Under the pieces are notes generated by a model. The model did no database searches. It saw only the letters and a program-made list of their open reading frames with translations, and was not told where the DNA came from. From Gammaproteobacteria bacterium HGW-Gammaproteobacteria-15 (GTDB lineage: Bacteria; Pseudomonadota; Gammaproteobacteria; Enterobacterales; Alteromonadaceae), in NCBI GenBank assembly GCA_002840125.1, contig PGZF01000003.1:248001-312000 (forward strand): DNA of 64,000 nt. The letters are read 5' to 3'. Of the stretch, positions 9,546 through 18,222 are shown one piece after another. The position numbers and the translations under genes are program-made. Each line of letters opens with the position of its first letter. Position 1 is the first letter of the stretch.

Positions 9546-12134
9546 ATGAGAAAAATCAGTTTAATTACTACAGTACTGGCCGCGCTGTTACACAGCACAG
9601 TACAAGCAGACACAGTACAAGCTGACACGGTAGCCGTAACCGATGGCGTAATGCACTGGCAAAACGGCGCCCGGCAGGGCGAGGAAGTGGCCCTGTTCGG
9701 CGTGAATTACAGTGCGCCCTTTGCTTACGGTTACCGCGCATTGGCGCGCCTCGGTGTTGATCATAAACAGGCAATAGACATGGATGTGGCGCACATGGCC
9801 AGGTTAGGCCTGGACGCCTACCGCATTCACCTGTGGGATCGCCAGTTAGCCGATGTTGACGGCAACCTGTTGCAAAACGAGCATCTGGCATTGTTTGACT
9901 ATCTGCTGTTTAAGCTGGGCCAGCATAATATTAAAGCCATTATTACGCCGATTGGCTGGTGGGGCAGCGGTTACCCCGAGCCGGATCCGGACGAGCAAAG
10001 CTTTGCCACCCTGTTTAGCAAGTCGCAAATGAACCAGTCGGCCAAAGCGATAGCGGCGCAGCAAACTTACCTGACACAAATTCTGACACATATAAACCCC
10101 TATACCGGTGTCAGTTATGCCAATGATCCAACCGTTATCGCCTTCGAGCTGTTTAACGAGCCGAAACATGAAACTCCGGCGGCACAAAGTGCGGCCTATA
10201 TTGAAAAATTAATTGCCACCGTGCGCGCCGCCGGTGTCACCAAGCCGCTGTTTTATAACACCAGCGAGCAGGGTAATGATCAGGCCTTTGCCACGGCGCT
10301 GTGCAACAGCAGTATTGATGGCGTGGCCTATCAGTGGTACCCGACCGGTCTGGTAAAAAACCACACTATTCTGGCCAATATGCTGCCGACAGTAGCACAC
10401 TATACCGACCCTTTCGCGCCTATCAGCGCCTGTAGCAGCAAGGCAAAAATGGTGTACGAGTTTGACGCTGCCGACGTTGCCAGCACGGTAATGTATCCGG
10501 CCATGGCGCGCAGTTTCCGTGCGGCCGGTTTTCAGTGGGCCACCCAGTTTGCCTATGATCCCGCTGCAATGGCGCATACCAATTCAGACTACAACACGCA
10601 TTTTCTTAACCTGTTGTATACGCCTGGTAAAGCCATCAGCTTAATGATCGCGGCCGAAGCCTTTCGCCGTTTGCCACGGGCGCAAGCCAGCAGCGACTAC
10701 CCGGCCAATAATCAGTTTGCTGGCGTCAGTCTGAATTACGCTGCCAACCTTAGCCTGCTGAATACCGATGACAAGTTTATCTACAGTAACAACAACCAAA
10801 CCAAGCCGAAAAGCAGTAAAAAACTGCAGCAAATTGCCGGTGTCGGCAGCTCTGTACTAGCTCAATATAGCGGCAGCGGTGCCTACTTTTTAGATAAGCG
10901 CGCCGATGGCCTGTGGCAGCTGGAGTTATATCCTGACTTACAGCCCCTGCAGGACCCGCATCAAAGCGCCAGCCTGCAGCGCGAAGTCGCAAGGTTGTAT
11001 CAAAATCAGCAACAGCTGAGCCTGCAACTGGCTGATTTAGGCCAGCGCTTTTACGTTAAAGGCCTTAACGACGGCAACAACCTTAGTACTCAGGCCAAAA
11101 ACGGCACAGTAAGCTTAACGCCGGGCATTTATTTACTAGCCAAACAGCCATCGCAGCTAAAGCAGGTTGATAGCACACTGAGCTATTTGTTGCCAAAACC
11201 AGCGGCCGCAGAACTCAGCGTGTACCATCAGCCGTTGCGTCAGGCCAGCCTGAATGACGATATTCAGTTTAGCCTGCAGTTAGGCGCAAACGAAGCGCCA
11301 AAAAAGGTCGAGCTGATGTTGCGCTATGTCGGCCACCGCGAGTTTACTGCGATACCAATGCAAGCTGCTGCCGGTGGTATTTACCATGCTGCTTTACCGC
11401 AAACACCGGCCTGGCAACAAAGCGGCTTGCTGGAATATGCGGTAAGCGTTACTACGCCACAGCAACAGGTTACGTTCCCGGGCAGCAGCCGTGGCTCACC
11501 GCAGCAGTGGTACTTTGTACCGCAGATGCCTTACTGGAACCTGCAGCTGCAGCAAGCCAATGCACCGGTAGCGCTGTTTGATGCTACGCTGGACCGGCAT
11601 AATAACCTGTATCCGAAAGACGAGCGGGTACGGCAGGATCTGGTTAGCGGCCAGCAAGGTAAGGGCCTGGCACTGCGGCTGGCAATTGAAGATTTACAGG
11701 CGACAGCACCGGAGTTATTACTGCGTGTTACCCCCGCACCGGATAACAGCCTGTTGCAGCGCGATTTAACCGGTTACAACACCCTGGCAATAAAAATACG
11801 CGCGGTTAAGCAAAACGAGCAGATTGAACTGGCGCTGCTAAACGCCGATGGCCTGGCCTTTGGTACTGAGCTTAATGTCAGTACCGAATGGCAATATCTG
11901 CTGTTGCCGTTAAGCACACTACACAGCACTGCCACCGCCTTGCCGCAGGCCTTTCCAACCTTTATGCCGGCACTGTTACCGGCAGCGCAAGCCGGCCTGG
12001 CCTGGCCGGCAAACAGCGATTTACGCCAGCTGCAAGGGGTGCAACTGCGGTTTAATGCCGGTGCTTATGCTGCTGCAGCACTTGGTGGTTGGCATGCGGT
12101 TGAACTGGCAGAAGTCAGTTTAATTAAACGCTGA
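9546..12134 (+). CDS. Secreted GH5-like glycoside hydrolase with long C-terminal region
   Basis: The start is taken as ATG 9546, preceded by AGGAG at 9532-9536, rather than the upstream frame overlapping the symporter gene. A signal peptide ends near STVQA (residue 21), so the product is exported. Residues about 30-400 form a clan GH-A type TIM barrel: a cellulase-like start (FGVNYSAPFAYGY), the probable acid/base Glu205 in LFNEP and a candidate nucleophile Glu305 in VYEFDAAD. Residues about 430-862 look beta-rich and may hold accessory or carbohydrate-binding domains that I cannot name. The gal setting suggests a galactan, galactomannan or other galactoside as substrate. The exact GH family is uncertain. 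Total length (862) is well above a single-domain GH5 enzyme. Confidence 0.8.
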   Translation: MRKISLITTVLAALLHSTVQADTVQADTVAVTDGVMHWQNGARQGEEVALFGVNYSAPFAYGYRALARLGVDHKQAIDMDVAHMARLGLDAYRIHLWDRQLADVDGNLLQNEHLALFDYLLFKLGQHNIKAIITPIGWWGSGYPEPDPDEQSFATLFSKSQMNQSAKAIAAQQTYLTQILTHINPYTGVSYANDPTVIAFELFNEPKHETPAAQSAAYIEKLIATVRAAGVTKPLFYNTSEQGNDQAFATALCNSSIDGVAYQWYPTGLVKNHTILANMLPTVAHYTDPFAPISACSSKAKMVYEFDAADVASTVMYPAMARSFRAAGFQWATQFAYDPAAMAHTNSDYNTHFLNLLYTPGKAISLMIAAEAFRRLPRAQASSDYPANNQFAGVSLNYAANLSLLNTDDKFIYSNNNQTKPKSSKKLQQIAGVGSSVLAQYSGSGAYFLDKRADGLWQLELYPDLQPLQDPHQSASLQREVARLYQNQQQLSLQLADLGQRFYVKGLNDGNNLSTQAKNGTVSLTPGIYLLAKQPSQLKQVDSTLSYLLPKPAAAELSVYHQPLRQASLNDDIQFSLQLGANEAPKKVELMLRYVGHREFTAIPMQAAAGGIYHAALPQTPAWQQSGLLEYAVSVTTPQQQVTFPGSSRGSPQQWYFVPQMPYWNLQLQQANAPVALFDATLDRHNNLYPKDERVRQDLVSGQQGKGLALRLAIEDLQATAPELLLRVTPAPDNSLLQRDLTGYNTLAIKIRAVKQNEQIELALLNADGLAFGTELNVSTEWQYLLLPLSTLHSTATALPQAFPTFMPALLPAAQAGLAWPANSDLRQLQGVQLRFNAGAYAAAALGGWHAVELAEVSLIKR

Positions 12135-12231
12135 GCGCCCAGCGTTAAAGCCGGCATTTAGGGCGCTGTTGCTGCGGCCCGGCAGCCGCCCTATAATTGC
12201 CGCTTTGTTACCGCCCGCATCAAGGAGCTTT

Positions 12232-13659
12232 ATGGCGCTGCAGCAACAATCGCCAACGGCTCAGCCTGCTAAGCAGTCGCAGCGGGTGAACATTGGTACC
12301 GGCCAGCGCCTGGCGTTAGGGGCAGGCTTTTTTGCCATGTTTTTTGCCGCGCAAAGCGTTAATGTGCTGGCGGTACCGTTTTATCAGATGACGCTGGGGG
12401 TAGACCCTTTTTTACTCGGCCTGGCATTAACCCTGCCGGTGTTGCTGGGCACAGTGCTGGGGCCCTGGGTTGGCCATTTATCTGATCAGAGCAAAAGCCG
12501 CTTTGGCCGGCGCCGGCCCTTTATTCTTATTGCTTCCTGGCTCAGTTGTCTGTGTTTTGGCTTGATCTGGATGGTACCTGCCCACTGGAGTGAAACGGCG
12601 CAACTGCTGTACTTTGTGCTGTGGTCGTTAGCCTTTTACATTGCCGCTACCTTTGTTGCCGTACCGATGACCTGCCTGGCTTATGAAATGAGCCCCGATT
12701 ACCACCAGCGCACTGAAATTATGGGCTTTACCACCTATTTTCTGAAACTCGGCTCTTTGTTGTATCAGTGGCTGTTTCCGCTGGCGAAACTGGCGCTGTT
12801 CAGCAGTGTGTTTATCGGTATCCGTTATGTTGGCTGGGGCGTGGCGGTTTTTATTCTTGGTTTGCTTGGCTCACTGGCGGCTATTTACAGCCGCGAGCGT
12901 GCACCCCGGCGCGCACCATTGTTACCGCGCGCCAGCTTGCGTGACAGCCTGGCCACGCTGGGAGCAAACCGCTCATTGCGGGTGTTGCTGCTGCTGACAT
13001 TATTGCAGTTAGGTGGCGGTGCCTACAGCGCCGGTATGGATTACTACCTGCTGGTGTATTTTATGTTCGACGGCAATATCGCTGAAGGTGCCATATGGAA
13101 GGGGGCCTTGTCGGTAGCGTACGCGGCGCTGGGTTTTGCTACCGTGCCCTGGCTGGTGCGCTTGTCGTCACGTTATGGCAAAGTGCGGGCGCTGGTACTG
13201 ATTTACTGGCTAACTGCGCTGGGCGGCGTTTTAAAGTGGTTTATTTTTACGCCGGGTACCGGCTGGTGGCTGTTACTGGACGCGGTATTTTGCACCGCAA
13301 TATGGACAGCCATGACCATGCTGCTGCCCTCAATGCTGGCCGATGTGTGTGATGAAGATGAACTGCTGCACGGTGAACGGCGCGAAGGGCTGTTTGTGGC
13401 GCTGCATAACTGGGTGAGCAGTATCAGTGTGGCACTGGCGCTGCTGCTGGCCGGGCTTAGCCTGAACCTGATTGGCTTTGACGCCAGGCTTGGCGGGGCG
13501 CAACCGGAGCAGAGTATTTTTGCCATGCGGCTGATCTTGTGTTTCGGTACTGTGTTGTTTAGTTTAATGTCACTGATTTGCTTACGCTATTACCGGCTGA
13601 CTGCGGCCCGCAGCCAACAAATCAGCCAGCAGTTACTGGCACAGCATAGCCAACAATAA
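12232..13659 (+). CDS. Sugar transporter of the GPH/MFS type
   Basis: The start is ATG 12232 with AAGGAG at 12222-12227; the frame extends 21 codons further up without a ribosome site. The 475-residue product has about 12 membrane helices. The motif GHLSDQSKSRFGRRRPFI after helix 2, and the late stretch DEDELLHGERREG, are typical of the glycoside-pentoside-hexuronide:cation symporters (MelB-like, including SLC45-like sucrose carriers). It may import an oligosaccharide released by the secreted hydrolases, complementing the monosaccharide symporter. It is followed by galR after 34 bases. Confidence 0.85.
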   Translation: MALQQQSPTAQPAKQSQRVNIGTGQRLALGAGFFAMFFAAQSVNVLAVPFYQMTLGVDPFLLGLALTLPVLLGTVLGPWVGHLSDQSKSRFGRRRPFILIASWLSCLCFGLIWMVPAHWSETAQLLYFVLWSLAFYIAATFVAVPMTCLAYEMSPDYHQRTEIMGFTTYFLKLGSLLYQWLFPLAKLALFSSVFIGIRYVGWGVAVFILGLLGSLAAIYSRERAPRRAPLLPRASLRDSLATLGANRSLRVLLLLTLLQLGGGAYSAGMDYYLLVYFMFDGNIAEGAIWKGALSVAYAALGFATVPWLVRLSSRYGKVRALVLIYWLTALGGVLKWFIFTPGTGWWLLLDAVFCTAIWTAMTMLLPSMLADVCDEDELLHGERREGLFVALHNWVSSISVALALLLAGLSLNLIGFDARLGGAQPEQSIFAMRLILCFGTVLFSLMSLICLRYYRLTAARSQQISQQLLAQHSQQ

Positions 13660-13693
13660 CACTAATGATGTTTTACAGAGCAGAACGGTATTT

Positions 13694-14710
13694 ATGGTAA
13701 CCATTAAAGACGTAGCCAGAGTAGCAGGGGTGTCGATAGCAACGGTATCGCGGGTGATCCACGACGGCCATCAGGTTGGCGATGCCTGCCGTGCCCGGGT
13801 GAAAAAAGTGATTGCTGAGCTGGGTTACCGGCCAAACAGCAATGCCCGGGCGCTGGTCAGTAAAACCACCAATACGCTGGGCGTGGTAACGCCTAAGCTG
13901 TCGATGCCATTTTTTGGCAGCCTGGCCAGCGGAGTAGAAAAAGCGGCCCGTGAAAGCGACTACAAACTGCTGATGAGCAACTCGCTGTACGAGACTAAAT
14001 CTGAGCTCGAAGCGATAGACTCGCTGCGCGACCACAACTGCCGCGCCATTATTTTGCACAGCGAATACTCTGACGAGAAAACCCTGCTGAAGCTGGCGGC
14101 TGAAATTCCGGGCCTGGTGTTAATTAACCGCTATATTCCCAGCCTGGCGCACCGCTGTGTCTGGCTGGATAACGTTGCCGGTGCTTGCCAGGCTACTGAT
14201 CATCTGTTGCAAAAAGGCCATCGCCAGTTTGCTGTGGTAACCAGTATTTACCAAAACGGCGATCCGGAGTTTCGCCTGCAGGGTATTCGTAAGTCGTTAA
14301 AGCAGGCCGGTATAGTGCTGGCCGAGCAAGCAGTGGAAGAATCTACCGCCAATATGGAAGGCGGCGAGCAGGCAGTTAATGCTTTGCTGGCCAAAGGCAT
14401 AAAGTTTACTGCGCTGCTGGCCTATAACGATTTAATGGCTATCGGCGCTATTCATGCGCTGTTTGCTGCCGGGCTGCGCGTGCCAGAAGATGTGTCCGTG
14501 ATTGGTTTTGATGATTTAATTGTCAGCCGTGCCTGCCGGCCACGGTTAACCACCATGCATTACCCGGTGGAAGAAATGGCCGCTTATGCGACTAAACTGG
14601 CGATTGAATTAAGTGCCGAAAAAGACGATGTACAGCATCGCACACACTTGTTTATCCCTAATCTGGTTGAGCGCGACTCTGTTGCGGCCTGTGCAGCAGC
14701 GCAAAAATAA
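13694..14710 (+). CDS. galR: LacI-family repressor, GalR-like
   Basis: This 338-residue regulator has an N-terminal LacI helix-turn-helix with hinge helix (VTIKDVARVAGVSIATVSRV, then NSNARAL at about 53-59) and a periplasmic-binding-protein-like sensor domain. Similarity to E. coli GalR runs along the whole length, for example SMPFFGSLASGVE, LVLINRYIP, ACQATDHLLQKGH and VIGFDDLIVSRACRPRLTT. It probably represses the upstream galactoside genes until galactose or a derivative binds. No clear palindromic operator was found in the intergenic gaps of this window, so the main operator may lie left of position 1. Confidence 0.9.
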   Translation: MVTIKDVARVAGVSIATVSRVIHDGHQVGDACRARVKKVIAELGYRPNSNARALVSKTTNTLGVVTPKLSMPFFGSLASGVEKAARESDYKLLMSNSLYETKSELEAIDSLRDHNCRAIILHSEYSDEKTLLKLAAEIPGLVLINRYIPSLAHRCVWLDNVAGACQATDHLLQKGHRQFAVVTSIYQNGDPEFRLQGIRKSLKQAGIVLAEQAVEESTANMEGGEQAVNALLAKGIKFTALLAYNDLMAIGAIHALFAAGLRVPEDVSVIGFDDLIVSRACRPRLTTMHYPVEEMAAYATKLAIELSAEKDDVQHRTHLFIPNLVERDSVAACAAAQK

Positions 14711-14728
14711 CGCGGCCTTTTTTGCGCT
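14698..14728. terminator. Inverted repeat between converging galR and cydC
   Basis: AGCGCAAAAA (14698-14707) pairs perfectly with TTTTTGCGCT (14719-14728) around an 11-base GC-rich loop. It lies across the galR stop and just beyond the cydC stop, so it could end transcription from both sides. The T-tract lies inside the stem rather than after it, which makes the call tentative. Confidence 0.4.
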
Positions 14729-14737
14729 GCTATAGCA

Positions 14738-16378
14738 CTACAGCTGCAGCTGTTTGGCGCCGGGCACATTAAGTTGCTGATGGCTGACAATAACCAGCAA
14801 GCCACTGCGCTGGCGTGCCAGCAAGGCTTTAAGCACATGCGCTGTGGTGGCCGGGTCTAAGCCGGCAAAAGGCTCGTCCAGCAGCAATACCGGCCGTTGT
14901 GTTAACAACAAGCGCGCCAGGGCAATGCGCCGGGCCTGGCCGCCGGACACCGCCGCACCGTATTCGCTTACCAGGGTATCAAGCTGCAGTGGCTGGTTTT
15001 TGGCCCAGTCGCTTAGCGCAACATCATCTAACACCTGCCACAGCTGGGCATCGGTTGCTGTTGGTGCGGCTAAACGCAGGTTTTGCGCCAGGGTTAAATC
15101 AAATAAATCTGCTTGTTGCGGCAGGTACGCCAGAGTATTGCTAAGCTGCCATTCTTCGTACGGCAGGCCGTTCAGGCAGATCTCACCGCTAAAAACCAGC
15201 TGATTAGCCAGCGCCTGCAGTAAGGTGGTTTTGCCGCTGCCGGAAGCTCCACTGATAAGCAATACCTCACCGCTTTGCAGGTTAAAGCTAAGCTGCGACG
15301 GGCCAACTAAGGCACCGCTCTGGCGTGCCGACAACCGGCTGACATTCAGGCACAGCGGTGCTGCCGGTTCAGGTTTATTAAGCTGTGCCGGCGCACTGAC
15401 ATAAGTTAACCGGTTCAGCCGGTCGCGCGCGGCGCTACTGAGGCCCAGCGCAATAAAACTCTGACACAGCGGCAGCAACACTTCATGCAGCGCCCACAGT
15501 GCCAGCATCGCTGCCAGCAGCAGCGGCACACTGAGTAAGTTGGCGGCCACCAGCGCGTTGCCCTGCCACAGCAGTGCCAGCAGGCTTAATGCCAGCAGGC
15601 TTTGCTGCAACAGTGCGGTGCGGCTGATTAATTGCTGCTGGCGCCACTGCAAATTAAGATAGGCCTGATCCTGCGCACTAAAGCGGCTGATGTTATCTGG
15701 CCAGCGCTGCCACAGCAGTAATGAGGTTAGCATTGATAGCGGCTCCAGCAATAGCGTACGCCGCTGTGTGCTGGTGTGGGTATCCTGTTGTGCCAGCGCT
15801 TTGGCGCGGCGCACGGTAAGCAGTGGTAATGCCAGTGCCAGCAACAGGCAGGGGGCAGCAGCAACCAGCAGCGGCGGCGCCAGTAAATACCAGAACAACA
15901 GCACCAGCATGGTTAAACTGCCAGCCCAAAGCCAGGGCGCGATAACTTTTAACGGAAACTGATCGAGTAAATCGATATCACCGACCAGATGCTGCAGCGT
16001 TTCTGCCGAATGGCGGTTGTTGTGCCGCTGTTGTGCCAGCGCGGTAAAGCTGTGCACGCGTAAATCTTTTAACAGGCCAAGGGCTGCATAGTGCGAGGTT
16101 AAACGTTCGGCGTAGCGCCCGGCTGTGCGGCCAATAGCACACAGGCGGATAATCGCCGCCGGGCGGAAGTAATCAAAACCATAAGCACCCACACTGGCCA
16201 GCCCGGCCAGCGCAGCGGCGCTGATAAACCAGCCCGATAAGGCCAGTAAGGTTGCTGCCGCCAGTAAGGTTATCAGGCCCAGCAGTAACGCCAGTAGCCA
16301 GGCTTTACTGCGGCTGCGTAACAGGCTGCGCAAACGAATACTGCATTCAGGCGCTGGCAGGCTCTTAGGCTTGAACAT
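14738..16378 (-). CDS. cydC: ABC transporter subunit CydC for cytochrome bd assembly
   Basis: CydC pairs with CydD to form the exporter of cysteine/glutathione (with haem-linked activity) needed for cytochrome bd assembly. The ATG at 16378 is chosen because GGAG lies six bases upstream; the frame opens five codons earlier with TTG. The 546-residue protein has an N-terminal six-helix transmembrane domain and a C-terminal ATPase with Walker A (SGASGSGKTTLL), signature VSGGQARRIALARLL and Walker B VLLLDEP. Its start overlaps the cydD end by 14 bases. It closes the leftward cyd operon. Confidence 0.93.
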   Translation of the reverse strand: MFKPKSLPAPECSIRLRSLLRSRSKAWLLALLLGLITLLAAATLLALSGWFISAAALAGLASVGAYGFDYFRPAAIIRLCAIGRTAGRYAERLTSHYAALGLLKDLRVHSFTALAQQRHNNRHSAETLQHLVGDIDLLDQFPLKVIAPWLWAGSLTMLVLLFWYLLAPPLLVAAAPCLLLALALPLLTVRRAKALAQQDTHTSTQRRTLLLEPLSMLTSLLLWQRWPDNISRFSAQDQAYLNLQWRQQQLISRTALLQQSLLALSLLALLWQGNALVAANLLSVPLLLAAMLALWALHEVLLPLCQSFIALGLSSAARDRLNRLTYVSAPAQLNKPEPAAPLCLNVSRLSARQSGALVGPSQLSFNLQSGEVLLISGASGSGKTTLLQALANQLVFSGEICLNGLPYEEWQLSNTLAYLPQQADLFDLTLAQNLRLAAPTATDAQLWQVLDDVALSDWAKNQPLQLDTLVSEYGAAVSGGQARRIALARLLLTQRPVLLLDEPFAGLDPATTAHVLKALLARQRSGLLVIVSHQQLNVPGAKQLQL

Positions 16379-18137
16379 ACTGTGCTCCGTCAATATCGGT
16401 CACTGCAGGATTATCCAGCCGGATCACCTCATCCAGCCAGTCCAGGCCGTGTAGCTGGTGGCTAACGATAATCAGGGTTTTACCGCGGCTGAGTGTGCCA
16501 ATCAGCTGGTGTAAACGATAGGCGGTAGCGCCGTCTAAATGCGCGGTGGGCTCATCCAGCAGCCAGATTTTAGCATCGCGTAGCAACAGCTGCGCCAGTG
16601 CCAGCCGTTGCAGCTGGCCGCCGGATAAGCCCCGGCCACGCTCGCCCAGCATAGTATTTAACCCCAGCGGTAATTGTTGTATTAACGGCCACAGCTCTAC
16701 CTGTTGCAGCGCGGCTATCAGTTGCTGCTCGCTGGCATCAGCTGCGGCCAGGCGCAGATTATCGGCAATGCTGGCGGCAGCAATGCTGCTGTATTGCGCC
16801 ATATAACCTAACTGCTGTTGCCAGTGGTTGCGCTCAAGCTGAGTCAGCGGATGTTGGTTAATTAAAATATCGCCCTGATACGGCACAAAACCCAGCAACG
16901 CATGCAACAGGCTGGATTTACCACAGCCACTTGGCCCCTGCAATGCAATGCGCCCGCCACTGTTTATACTAAAGCTTACCGGCGCCAGCCGCTGGCGCTG
17001 CCCGGCAGTTAGAATATGCAGCTGTTGCAGGCTAATGTGCGGCGCACTGGTGAGCGTGAGTAACTGTGTGCCGGGGTGTTGCCAGGCACGGCGTTGTAGA
17101 ATAGGGCTTAGCTCGTCAATTGCGGCTTCGGCCTGGGCTTTGGCGTGATAATCGCTGCCGAGCTGGCGCAGCGGTGCATAAAACTCCGGTGCCAGCAGCA
17201 GAATAAATAACGCCCCCTGATACGGCACTGGTATAACCTCTTTGGCCCAGGGTAAAATACCCAGCAGACCCAGGCCCAAATACAATGCCAGTAAGGCAAT
17301 GGCCAATGCCGAGAAAAACTCCAGCACGGCGGAAGATAAAAACGCCAGTTTCAGCACGCTCATACTGCTGTCGCGGTAGCGCCCGGCGGCATTGGCCACA
17401 GATTGCGTAGCACGCTCAGTAGCCTGTAATTGCTGCAACGTGGCCATACCACGCACTAAATCAAGAAAACGGCCGCTCATGCGGCTAAGTTGCTGCAACT
17501 GGCGCTGGCTGGCAGCGGCTGCGGCATTGCCAAGCAAGATCATAAACAGCGGCACCAGCGGTGCGGTAATGAGTAAAATAGCTGCCGCCAGCGGGCTGTA
17601 AATAACAGTGGCGCCCACCAGCAGCAATGGGGTGATCAGCACCAGATAGCGCTGTACATAATAGCGGCTGATAAAACCATCCAGCGCATCAACCTGCTCC
17701 AGCAGTTTGCTGCTTAAACTACCGTCGTTACCGTACTGGTTTTTAGCCGGGCCGGCATCAGCCAGTTTTGCCAGCAACTGCGCACGTAAACTGCCACGAA
17801 TATGCTGGCTGGCAGTAAGGCTGAGTTGTTCACGGTAATATTGCAGCACTGGCCGCCCCAGCAGGCACAGCGCCAGCCAGGGCAGGGTATTAAGCAGTTG
17901 GCTGCTGTTAACCGGCAGGCCCTGCTGGCTGGCAATAAGCCAGCCGGCAAACAGGCTGGCCAGTAAATAACATTGCAAAATAAACAGCAGGCTGGCACTT
18001 ACGGCTAACAGCAGGGCGCTGTTAAGCCGTTTACGCTGGCTTTGCAGCAGCGTTGCCAGCTGCTGTGCCGGTTGGCCTGGGTTAGTCAGCTTGGGTGTCC
18101 TCGCCTTCGTAGCCCTTAAATTCCAGCCACATGGCAT
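16365..18137 (-). CDS. cydD: ABC transporter subunit CydD for cytochrome bd assembly
   Basis: Partner of CydC. A transmembrane domain is followed by an ATPase with Walker A (GPSGCGKSSLL), signature LSGGQLQRLALAQLLL and Walker B IWLLDEPTAHLD. The start is uncertain. The first ATG in frame, 18137 (590 residues), lies inside cydX with no ribosome site. A CTG at 18089, overlapping the cydX stop (CTGACTAA) and preceded by GAGGA at suitable spacing, would give a 574-residue protein whose pre-helix segment matches E. coli CydD better. A TTG at 18149 also exists. The coupling with cydX makes the CTG start attractive, but the conventional codon is listed. Confidence 0.9.
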   Translation of the reverse strand: MPCGWNLRATKARTPKLTNPGQPAQQLATLLQSQRKRLNSALLLAVSASLLFILQCYLLASLFAGWLIASQQGLPVNSSQLLNTLPWLALCLLGRPVLQYYREQLSLTASQHIRGSLRAQLLAKLADAGPAKNQYGNDGSLSSKLLEQVDALDGFISRYYVQRYLVLITPLLLVGATVIYSPLAAAILLITAPLVPLFMILLGNAAAAASQRQLQQLSRMSGRFLDLVRGMATLQQLQATERATQSVANAAGRYRDSSMSVLKLAFLSSAVLEFFSALAIALLALYLGLGLLGILPWAKEVIPVPYQGALFILLLAPEFYAPLRQLGSDYHAKAQAEAAIDELSPILQRRAWQHPGTQLLTLTSAPHISLQQLHILTAGQRQRLAPVSFSINSGGRIALQGPSGCGKSSLLHALLGFVPYQGDILINQHPLTQLERNHWQQQLGYMAQYSSIAAASIADNLRLAAADASEQQLIAALQQVELWPLIQQLPLGLNTMLGERGRGLSGGQLQRLALAQLLLRDAKIWLLDEPTAHLDGATAYRLHQLIGTLSRGKTLIIVSHQLHGLDWLDEVIRLDNPAVTDIDGAQYVQA

Positions 18138-18195
18138 TGATAATGCCAAATGAGCAGGCCATTAATACGCCTAAAATCCAGGCAAAATACCACAT
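18082..18195 (-). CDS. cydX: Cytochrome bd oxidase small subunit CydX
   Basis: A 37-residue single-helix protein read from ATG 18195, with GAGGAG upstream. It begins MWYFAWILGVLMACSFGI and continues to the conserved NAMWLEF, the hallmark of CydX. CydX binds CydA and stabilises the haem d site of the bd-I oxidase. It sits between cydB and cydD, as in E. coli, and its 3' end overlaps the beginning of cydD. It is short enough to be missed by routine gene finding. Confidence 0.95.
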   Translation of the reverse strand: MWYFAWILGVLMACSFGIINAMWLEFKGYEGEDTQAD

Positions 18196-18222
18196 AGGTT
18201 GCTCCTCTTTCTTTGCTGAAGA

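Noticed and set aside
12135..12231. A GalR operator in the gap before the GPH carrier gene, or in other gal-locus gaps
   Set aside because: No convincing palindrome with a central CG was found in any of the intergenic gaps.
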